Source of the DNA: Bryobacteraceae bacterium
GTDB taxonomy: Bacteria; Acidobacteriota; Terriglobia; Bryobacterales; Bryobacteraceae
Direction of reading: 5' to 3'
Length of the DNA stretch: 64,000 nucleotides
Assembly: GCA_025056455.1 (NCBI GenBank)
Contig: JANWVY010000001.1
Coordinates: 124,001 to 188,000 of the forward strand
The notes under the pieces: generated by a model
Databases searched by the model: none
Seen by the model: only the letters and a program-made list of their open reading frames with translations
What the model was told of the DNA's origin: nothing
Translations under genes and position numbers: made by a program
Part shown: one piece after another, positions 30,301 through 35,789 of the stretch
Position numbering within the stretch: the stretch's first letter is position 1
Layout: each line of letters opens with the position of its first letter

Positions 30301-30985
30301 CACGAAGTCGCATGAGCTCCAGCTCAGCTTTGAACGGCGTTTTTCGCAAGGCTGGAACCTCAATCTTGCCTACACGGCGATGCGCTTGCGAGAAGCGGAT
30401 TTTTTTGCCAACGAATTCGATACCGAGCGAACCGAGCGAGAATCAAACGACGGACGCCCACATCGTTTCACCGCAACCAGCGTTTTCTCTCTGCCGGTGG
30501 GAAAAGGACGCAAATTCCTCGGCGCTTCAAGCCGCGCCTTGGATCTGGTGGTGGGCGGCTGGCAGCTGGCCGCCACCTATGAGTGGCAACCGGGACCTCT
30601 GCTCGACTGGGGAAATCTCTTCTTCTATGGCGACATGAACAGCATCCGCAAAGCGAAGCCCACGTGGGACAGCTGGTTCAATACAGAAGGTTTTCAACGT
30701 GTCGCCGCTCTGGGGCCAGCGGGATTCCACATGCGAGTCTTTCCCACACGGATTTCTGGCATCCGCCGCGATATGACCAATCAATGGAACGCGAATCTGG
30801 CGAAAAATTTTCGCTTGTCAGAACGCGCCAACCTCCAGTTGCGTCTCGATGCACTCAACGTGCAAAACCGCTCGCAGATGAACAACCCGGTCATGGATCC
30901 CTATTCCACAAACTTTGGCCGGGTGGTTTCGCAGACATCCGCGACCAACCGCTGGCTCCAAGTGCAGGCGCGCATTCAGTTTTAG
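27320..30985 (+). CDS. TonB-dependent receptor, Oar-like, with carboxypeptidase regulatory-like domain
   Basis: This 1221-residue outer-membrane protein starts at GTG. The signal peptide (GGVILSLAAASLVAQ) is followed by the beta-sandwich domain (SMLFGRVLDQQGSAIVGALV, then PGSYEVTAESPGFKKLL). The plug (about 120-230) has NAWTLDGSPNQGPSR and VETNNFDASIGQTSGAAI. The barrel has repeated receptor-class segments (GGGPVVLPKLFNGRNKLFW, YAWYLQDSWRVTPKLTLNLG, VVRGGYGIFFD) and a terminal aromatic residue (ARIQF). It is a paralogue of the receptors at 9.1 and 48.2 kb. The secreted hydrolase upstream may act on the same ligand, but a 109-bp gap leaves this open. Confidence 0.93.
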   Translation: MLRLGGVILSLAAASLVAQETRSMLFGRVLDQQGSAIVGALVTVRNVDTGVGLVFRTNDTGYYEANLLMPGSYEVTAESPGFKKLLRRGITLPVSSRLEVNLTLEVGGVTETVSVTAEAPLLETNAVSSGRVIDNKSLMELPVMGNSAMLLVKLAPGIQTSGVNNYLALHSNIGGSDYSVGGNIGGNAWTLDGSPNQGPSRRTAYLPYTDAVAEFKVETNNFDASIGQTSGAAITMISRSGNNELHGTATWQHWQQRWQGTPFFVKQNYYRSIAQAEAAGDFARANQLRSQDKQPPGRSNNWGISGGGPVVLPKLFNGRNKLFWFFTYNGFKDVKVEDAANLNRTVPTLRNREGDFSDLLQVRNNPTRYVIHDPTSIVRDPARPNNFIRTPFPGNIIPRSRFANPAYEAYAKIYPLPNVALPLSEDPVNNYLASRTPYNWDYKAFSNRIDYQISNKWRSFGRWSYNNFGPEDRGDWVYETARGLNLNGLVRNNKGGNIDFIYTQSATTLWNVNIAMNQFREGNIQPKALQFKPSTVGLPSYLDEKAGALALLPQMSLGGYSTVSPAGYTTWTRYRQMTAKVDGTFIRGKHSLRTGFDNRNQYRTGGGGGNTSGNFSFNQFYMRRNDDGLTPATDLGLSWAAFILGIPSSATIATNDDYATHTPYYAWYLQDSWRVTPKLTLNLGLRIEYEQGATERYNRMIGNFDPNLELPISAAAQAAYAANPIPELPPSQFIVRGGNTYVGVNGAPRRLYKNELMYLPRFGLAYQLNSKTVVRGGYGIFFDTINVLNFGPDQFGFSRTTSAIISNDFGQTWGASNAPYPAQANPSNLRSILNDPFPIRPDGTRFDVPTRAALGGMARVGRGFNFTAFDQPHARQQRWQAGLMRQFGSNMVLTASYAGSYSDRISLGQNLSPLPRQYWVGGNTRNESAQNNLNQNVPNPFFIGNFRQSDFSPLVWADMNTNPQFTARIIPKHRLLRPFPHMNGLTNNTEYSSYTKSHELQLSFERRFSQGWNLNLAYTAMRLREADFFANEFDTERTERESNDGRPHRFTATSVFSLPVGKGRKFLGASSRALDLVVGGWQLAATYEWQPGPLLDWGNLFFYGDMNSIRKAKPTWDSWFNTEGFQRVAALGPAGFHMRVFPTRISGIRRDMTNQWNANLAKNFRLSERANLQLRLDALNVQNRSQMNNPVMDPYSTNFGRVVSQTSATNRWLQVQARIQF

Positions 30986-31378
30986 CTTGCGGCTTTGTGG
31001 CTGGTCCTCGTATCCGCTAGCGGCCAATTTCGCCACGGGGAACGGCCTGGAGCAAGTCCTCTGGGAACCTCATCCCGCCAGCAAGTCCTTGACGAGACCT
31101 GAGAACGCGATTACAAAAAAAAGCGACTGCCATTCGGGTGGTCAAAGCGAACAGCAGTCGCTGGCGAAGCCGGAGTAGGGAAATGAACAAAGGAACCTCC
31201 GGACGCCAAAAAAGCACGATCCTTCACTGCTTGTATCGCTGATCCGGATGCAAAAAGGAATGGAGAAAACAGCTTAAGCGGGGCGTGGAATTCTGCCAGT
31301 ACTCCTAGAACGCGGGGGAGATCTTCGCAGAACGTCCCGCCCAGTGGGATCAGGGGAAGCGCAGTTCCCAGCTCGGCG
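30986..31378. other. Intergenic stretch between convergent genes, no gene seen
   Basis: These 393 bp separate the end of the second TonB receptor from the end of the metal ATPase. I see no coding frame with a ribosome site or family match. It holds one strong minus-strand terminator (31115-31162). The remaining roughly 215 bp between that hairpin and the ATPase stop has no recognisable content, but is long enough for a 3'-UTR-derived small RNA. Confidence 0.5.
31115..31162 (-). terminator. Rho-independent terminator downstream of the metal ATPase
   Basis: Read on the minus strand, AGCGACTGC and GCAGTCGCT make a perfect 9-bp stem around a 23-nt loop, directly followed by a run of eight T. It lies about 217 nt beyond the ATPase stop codon and would end that transcript. 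Confidence 0.75.
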
Positions 31379-33622
31379 CTATCCGTTTGTCATCAAGTTT
31401 GCGGTTAGGTTCGTCTGTGGCTCCTGAGGGGCAGCGAGGGGAGTGGCAGCCTGCGGAGAGGCACGCAGCAGCCGCAGGCCGTTCAACGTGACCAGGAGGG
31501 TCCCGCCCATGTCGGCGGCGATGGCCATCCAGAGCGTCGCCAAACCACTCAAAGCCATCAACAAAAACAAAAATTTCAGGCCGAGCGCAATGGCGATATT
31601 TTGCTGGATGACGTGCAAGGCGCGGCGCGCGTGTTGCAGAAGAAAGGGGAGCTGGCGCAGGTCATCATGCATCAGGACCACGTCGGCAGTTTCGAGGGCG
31701 ATGTCGGTGGCCCTTTTTCCGAGCGCGATGCCGATGCTAGCGCTGTGCAGGGCCTGCGCATCGTTGACCCCATCGCCGACCATGGCCACGTGTTGATATT
31801 GTTTCCGGAGGGTGAGAATCGCTTGGCTTTTTTCCTCTGGCAGCATTTCGAAGCGTACGTCCTCGATACCGAGCTGCTTGGCCACTGCGAGCGCCGTAGG
31901 CTTGTTGTCTCCAGTCAACATGACCAGATGCTGCACGCCGTAACGGCGGAGATGTTCCAAAGCGGCGCGGGCTTCCGGGCGAATCGGATCCGCCAGCGAA
32001 ACAACGGCCCAGACCTCGGACTTCGTTCCGCACAGGAAGGCGGTGTGGCCAGAGTCTTCGAGGGCCTCTACGGCAGCGCAGACTTCGGGGCGTTCGAGGC
32101 CCTTTTCGTGAAGCATTCGATGGCTTCCGGCCCAGAAATTTTGATCGCCCACGACACCTTCCGCCCCCCGGCCTCGTACGGCGCGAAACTCGGTGATGCG
32201 TCCGGGAGTCACACCGCGTGACCGAGCGTACTGGACCATGGCAGCGCCCACGGGGTGCTCGCTTTGTTGCTCGAGGGCGGCTAAGCGGGCCAGGGCCTCA
32301 GCTTCGGACATGCCGCTAAGAGTTTGGAAATGCTGTACTTGAGGCTGGCCTGTGGTGAGAACGCCGGTCTTATCAAAAGCCACGGCCCGGACCTTAGCGG
32401 CCTCTTCCAAAAAGACGCCTCCTTTGATTAACACCCCGCGCTTGGCCGCTGAAGCGAGGGCCGCTACGACAGTTACGGGCGTAGAGATCACAAGAGCGCA
32501 GGGGCAAGAAATGAGCAGAATCACCATCCCCTGATAGGCGGCCTCGGCCCAATTGGCGCCGCGGAATAATGGTGGAAGCAGCGCCACCAGGGCAGCGATG
32601 ACAAACATCACGGGTGTATAGACACGAGCAAACCGCTCCACGAACTGCTCACTCACTGCGCGCCGGTGTTGGGATCCATCCAGCATGCGTAACATGCGAG
32701 CAAGCAAGGTCTCCGACGAGGGTTTCGTGACGCGAATCTCCAACATTCCGTCGCCATTGATTGTTCCTGCGTACACTGTGGAGCCGGGCTGCTTGGGAAC
32801 GGGAACGGATTCGCCCGTAATGAGGGCCTGATTGACGTGCGAGGCGCCCACTTCGACCGAGCCGTCACAGGGAATTCGCTCCCCTGGGCGGACCCGAACG
32901 CAATCGCCCACTTGGACTTCCGTGACGGGGACACGGTGCTCATGGTCATGGTGAATGACGGAAGCCTCAGCGGGAGACACGACGAGCAACTTCGAAACCG
33001 CGTTCCGCGCCCGAGCCATGCTCCAGCTCTCTAACAACCCGGCAAGTGAGAACAAGAATGCCAGCGTCGCGCCCTCAGTCCACTCTTTCAGCACGACAGC
33101 GCCGACCACCGAGACCGCCACCAAGGCATTCATATCCGGAGTCAAACGCCGGAGCGAATGCACCGCCTTTGGCGCCGCGTAGAACATCCCACACCCAATC
33201 GCCAGGGCAAAGCAAACCAGCGAAGCCACGGGGAGTGGCTCGTGGTGCTCGTGCACAAAAAGCGAACGAAAGAAATCTTCTACTGACCTCGCGTGCCAAA
33301 TCGTGCCGGCCACCGTAAGCAGACCGCTAGCGGCAGTGAGGATCGTCCTTCCGTGTTCCGCCCAAGCGGGCCGTAGCTCTGCCTTTGCTTGGAACGGTTT
33401 GCAGCGCATGCCCGTGCGCTCCACCGCTTTGACGATGTCCCGCTCATTCAACCGGGAGGCGTCGAATTGGACCGTCATTTTGGCTTGCATCACGTCAAAC
33501 GACAGATCCCGAATGCCCGGCACTTGGCTCAATTCGCGCTTGAGCAGCGAGACTTCTTCGGCGCAATCCATGCCTTGAATGTGAAAGTCGACGCGAGACA
33601 GAGAGTTAGAAGGAGCGGCCAC
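31379..33622 (-). CDS. Zn/Cd/Pb-type P1B-ATPase (metal exporter)
   Basis: This 747-residue inner-membrane exporter has an N-terminal HMA domain with GMDCAEEV: one Cys plus Glu residues instead of a CxxC, a variant seen in Zn/Cd pumps. A His-rich patch precedes a membrane helix (HEHHEPLP), and a HHDHEH stretch sits in the actuator region. Core motifs are intact: TGESVPVPK, the membrane metal site SCPCALVIS, the phosphorylation loop FDKTGVLTTG, SEHPVG and MVGDGVNDAQAL. CPC plus the acidic/His extras point to Zn2+, Cd2+ or Pb2+ rather than Cu+. I start at GTG 33622 (AAPSNSLSRVDFHIQGMD); a TTG at 33757 would add 45 residues unlike the family. It is divergent from a SmtB-like repressor and a His-rich protein. 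Confidence 0.93.
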   Translation of the reverse strand: MAAPSNSLSRVDFHIQGMDCAEEVSLLKRELSQVPGIRDLSFDVMQAKMTVQFDASRLNERDIVKAVERTGMRCKPFQAKAELRPAWAEHGRTILTAASGLLTVAGTIWHARSVEDFFRSLFVHEHHEPLPVASLVCFALAIGCGMFYAAPKAVHSLRRLTPDMNALVAVSVVGAVVLKEWTEGATLAFLFSLAGLLESWSMARARNAVSKLLVVSPAEASVIHHDHEHRVPVTEVQVGDCVRVRPGERIPCDGSVEVGASHVNQALITGESVPVPKQPGSTVYAGTINGDGMLEIRVTKPSSETLLARMLRMLDGSQHRRAVSEQFVERFARVYTPVMFVIAALVALLPPLFRGANWAEAAYQGMVILLISCPCALVISTPVTVVAALASAAKRGVLIKGGVFLEEAAKVRAVAFDKTGVLTTGQPQVQHFQTLSGMSEAEALARLAALEQQSEHPVGAAMVQYARSRGVTPGRITEFRAVRGRGAEGVVGDQNFWAGSHRMLHEKGLERPEVCAAVEALEDSGHTAFLCGTKSEVWAVVSLADPIRPEARAALEHLRRYGVQHLVMLTGDNKPTALAVAKQLGIEDVRFEMLPEEKSQAILTLRKQYQHVAMVGDGVNDAQALHSASIGIALGKRATDIALETADVVLMHDDLRQLPFLLQHARRALHVIQQNIAIALGLKFLFLLMALSGLATLWMAIAADMGGTLLVTLNGLRLLRASPQAATPLAAPQEPQTNLTANLMTNG

Positions 33623-33636
33623 TATTCTCAGAATAG
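33622..33636. promoter_or_regulatory. Palindromic operator candidate at the ATPase start
   Basis: CTATTCT-C-AGAATAG is a perfect 7+1+7 inverted repeat touching the first base of the ATPase GTG codon, in the space between the ATPase and its divergent ArsR/SmtB repressor. ArsR-family operators are AT-rich inverted repeats with TTCA- or ATTC-like half-sites, so this is a sensible binding site, although shorter than the 12-2-12 sites of known members. Confidence 0.5.
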
Positions 33637-33718
33637 CAAGGAGGTGGAGAAGACATTCCGGTTGGCCTTTGGCGGGCCTTGAACGGGAGTGAGCGGTCCC
33701 GATTTGCCGGTTAACGGA

Positions 33719-33747
33719 TTGACGAAGGGAACAGAGGGGTGTAGCCT
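33719..33747 (+). promoter_or_regulatory. Possible promoter of the repressor gene
   Basis: TTGACG (33719-33724) and TAGCCT (33742-33747) are spaced by 17 nt, and the repressor ATG is 16 nt after the second box. The -35 is good and the -10 is weak. Confidence 0.35.
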
Positions 33748-33763
33748 GAGATTTCAACGTTTG

Positions 33764-34147
33764 ATGAAATGCTCAAGTGAACACTCCATCTTCCTCCAAC
33801 TCGAGCACTCGCCGGAGCAGCTGGAGCGCGCTGCGCGGTTGTTTCGCGCCATCGGTGACCCGGCCCGTCTCCGATTGCTTGCTTACCTGGCCGTGCGTGA
33901 GGCCTGCGTGAGCGAGCTCGCCTCGGCTTTTGGGGAACAGATCTCAACCGTTTCACAACGGCTGCGGCTTCTACGCGCGGAGAAGCTCGTTGTGAGGCGG
34001 CGGTGGGGAAAACACGTCAACTATGGACTAGCGGACCGGCACGTTGCCGAGTTGGTGGGAAACGCGCTGGAGCATGTGAACGAGTCCGGCAGAAGTGAAG
34101 GTTTTCAATACCAAGAAAGGTTTCCAAATGAACTGCCAAATTCATGA
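33764..34147 (+). CDS. ArsR/SmtB-family metal-sensing repressor (zinc-type alpha-5 site)
   Basis: This 127-residue winged-helix repressor has its recognition region in VSELASAFGEQISTVSQRLRLL and a wing at VVRRRWGKHVNYGL. The metal site is readable: D91, H93, H104 and E107 match the DxHx10HxxE alpha-5 motif of SmtB-class Zn sensors exactly. The alpha-3 region reads EACVSELA, with one Cys only (C48), so the CVC box of Cd/Pb sensors is absent. C3 and H7 near the N-terminus could be accessory ligands. I start at ATG 33764; upstream codons read through promoter sequence. It should derepress the divergent ATPase, and its last 20 nt overlap the His-rich gene. Zinc (or cobalt) is the predicted effector. 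Confidence 0.9.
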   Translation: MKCSSEHSIFLQLEHSPEQLERAARLFRAIGDPARLRLLAYLAVREACVSELASAFGEQISTVSQRLRLLRAEKLVVRRRWGKHVNYGLADRHVAELVGNALEHVNESGRSEGFQYQERFPNELPNS

Positions 34148-34472
34148 AAATCATACTCATGTCCACGGTGTGGGATGCGGTCACGTGGCCGTAAAGCACG
34201 GAGATCATGTTGATTATTTGCACGATGGCCACTTGCATTTCCCCCATGGCGATCACACCGATGAGCATGTCGTAGAGGTCACTGCAGCCAATCCCGAGGA
34301 CTGTACGGGGGGCCATGCTTGCGCCGGTCATGGTGATGGCCACGTTCACGGTCCAGGCTGCGGGCATGAGGCAGTGCCGCACGGCGGTCATGTCGACTAC
34401 CTTGTTGACGGACACTTGCATCATCCTCACGCAGGCCACTGCGATCATCACGGTGCGTTGGCCACAGTCTAG
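34128..34472 (+). CDS. His-rich metal-binding protein with internal duplication
   Basis: The product has 114 residues, 27 of them His and 6 Cys. Two copies of one unit, residues 11-43 and 72-104, share HVHGxGCGHxAVxHGxHVDYL followed by DGHLHxPHxxH. The linker between them has two more Cys. No signal peptide or membrane segment is present, so it is cytoplasmic. Sequences of this type are often labelled 'zinc transporter permease' in databases although they have no membrane helices; a zinc buffer or chaperone fits better. A strong ribosome site (AAGAAAGG) lies 8 nt before the ATG, inside the repressor's last codons. Coupling to the repressor and divergence from the ATPase support a zinc-detoxification module. 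Confidence 0.85.
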   Translation: MNCQIHENHTHVHGVGCGHVAVKHGDHVDYLHDGHLHFPHGDHTDEHVVEVTAANPEDCTGGHACAGHGDGHVHGPGCGHEAVPHGGHVDYLVDGHLHHPHAGHCDHHGALATV

Positions 34473-34520
34473 AACCGGGCCTGGCAGCCAAGTGCTTGGC
34501 AGTAATCTTGTTGAATTGTC

Positions 34521-34586
34521 CGCCTGCGCCAGCTATCTTCGAAGATTCGCCTGCACCAGCTATCTTCGAAGATTCGCCTGCGCCAG
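34521..34586. repeat. 27-nt tandem repeat with internal 12-nt palindrome
   Basis: Two full copies (34521-34547 and 34548-34574) differ at one base, and a third partial copy (12 nt) follows to 34586. Each full unit contains ATCTTCGAAGAT, a perfect palindrome. The array sits between the His-rich gene and the PAAR gene. A frame (34496-34774) reads through it as repeats of PAPAIFEDS, but that frame then runs over the PAAR start, so coding is doubtful. A protein-binding array or hairpin pair before the PAAR gene is more likely. Confidence 0.7.
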
Positions 34587-34680
34587 TCGCCCCTGTAAGC
34601 ATTTGCGGCAGACGCTCTCCTGCTGGTAAGAGTAGGGGTTTTGAGCCTCGTTTGCACGTTGAAATGAGAGGAGCGCTTTC

Positions 34681-35727
34681 ATGTCAGGACGACCGGCAGC
34701 TAGAATCACGGACAACGTGCTGCACCCCTTGCCCCCGGTGCTCATGCCCGGACCAGGGAGTCCAAATACGTTGATTGGCTACCTCCCCGCTTGGCGGGGA
34801 GTGCCGGCGGCGGCTGCAGCGGCAATTCAAGCCGCGAAGCAAATTTCGGATGCTGTAATCAAGGCGGCTGAAGCTGCGACACTGGCGGCGGCGGGGACGC
34901 CGGGCGCGCCAGCAGCCAAGGCAGCCGAGGAGGCCACCAAAGCGCAACAGGCAGCCCAGATGAGTTCCCTGATTACCAGCCTCGCCGGCGGCGCGGATAT
35001 CCACATGTGCACGACTCCCCTGCCCGTTCCGCCGCACGGCCCAGGAGTGGTGGTCGACGGCTCGCCCACGGTTTTGATCAACAACCTGCCGGCCTGTCGC
35101 ATGGGGGATACGATTATTGAAGCGCTGGGGCCCCCAAACAAGATTGTCAAGGGCCAGATGAATGTGCTGATTGGCAACACCGGTAGTGGTTGTTCGATCT
35201 CGGCGGGCGGGGGGACCATTGGAGGCGGGGCCGTCGGAGGAGGACCCGTCGGGGGTGGAGCTGCTGGAAGCGGGCCAAGCACTGGGGGGCTGAGCACAGG
35301 AGGACAAAGTTCTGGAGGGCCAGGCACGGCCCCACCGGCTGCATCTGGAGCTGCGGCGCCAGCCGGGGGCGGGGCGGCCGGAACGGCGTCTACCAATGCG
35401 GCCCAGCCGGCAGGGCCCTGGGCTGAGCAAGGTGGAGGGCCTGGTGCGGGGCAACTTGAGGCACCGAACCCCGCCGGCGGTAACCCAAGCGGTGCCCCCA
35501 AGCTCTCTCTTCGGCCACAAACAGAGGTTGCGAAATTGTACTCCGCGTCTCCAGCCGGGGCAGCTATCCTGTCTCTGGCGCAAGCTTCGGCCAAGGGGTC
35601 CGCTCTCATCCGGTTTTTGGCCGGAGGTCCCGGCCAAGCGCTGGTGGAAGCCGTGACCAGCTCAGGCTCTACTCAACAAAACATCTTTGACGTCGAGCTT
35701 CAAATTCGAAAGTCGAACCTGGGCTAA
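34681..35727 (+). CDS. PAAR-like spike protein with helical insert, Gly-rich linker and unknown C-terminal domain
   Basis: This 348-residue protein starts with PAAR signature GRPAARITDNVLHPLPP, then GPGSPNTLIGYLPAWRG. An Ala-rich helical insert follows (about 40-95; AAAAIQAAKQISDAVIKAAE). The second PAAR half has MCTTPLPVPPHGPGVVVDGS, TVLINNLPACRMGD and a closing NVLIGN. Residues about 165-265 are a Gly/Ala/Pro-rich linker, and about 275-348 form a compact domain (KLSLRPQTEVAKLYSA to the end) that I do not recognise. PAAR proteins cap VgrG spikes of type VI or related injection systems and often carry a C-terminal effector. No other secretion gene or immunity gene is visible here, so the C-terminal domain may be an effector or adaptor. 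Confidence 0.85.
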   Translation: MSGRPAARITDNVLHPLPPVLMPGPGSPNTLIGYLPAWRGVPAAAAAAIQAAKQISDAVIKAAEAATLAAAGTPGAPAAKAAEEATKAQQAAQMSSLITSLAGGADIHMCTTPLPVPPHGPGVVVDGSPTVLINNLPACRMGDTIIEALGPPNKIVKGQMNVLIGNTGSGCSISAGGGTIGGGAVGGGPVGGGAAGSGPSTGGLSTGGQSSGGPGTAPPAASGAAAPAGGGAAGTASTNAAQPAGPWAEQGGGPGAGQLEAPNPAGGNPSGAPKLSLRPQTEVAKLYSASPAGAAILSLAQASAKGSALIRFLAGGPGQALVEAVTSSGSTQQNIFDVELQIRKSNLG

Positions 35728-35789
35728 ACGCCACGGCTCGTTGAACCATGTGCAGACACAGGAATCCCTGCTGCGGGCTAGCCTGATGC

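Noticed and set aside
31379..33622. Copper-type (CopA) assignment of the metal ATPase
   Set aside because: CPC alone would allow it, but the HMA motif is GMDCAEE rather than a CxxC copper site, and the adjacent sensor has the zinc alpha-5 motif.
34521..34586. CRISPR-like array
   Set aside because: The repeats are directly adjacent with no spacers, only about 2.4 copies exist, and no cas genes are near.
34496..34774. A 92-residue frame reading through the 27-nt repeats (PAPAIFEDS units)
   Set aside because: It has no ribosome site, runs across the start of the well-supported PAAR gene in another frame, and its second half is a shadow of that gene. Kept only as a remark under the repeat.
34684..35637. 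Long open frames opposite the PAAR gene
   Set aside because: They are Arg/Pro/Gly-rich mirror frames of the GC-rich, Ala/Gly-rich PAAR gene with no motif.
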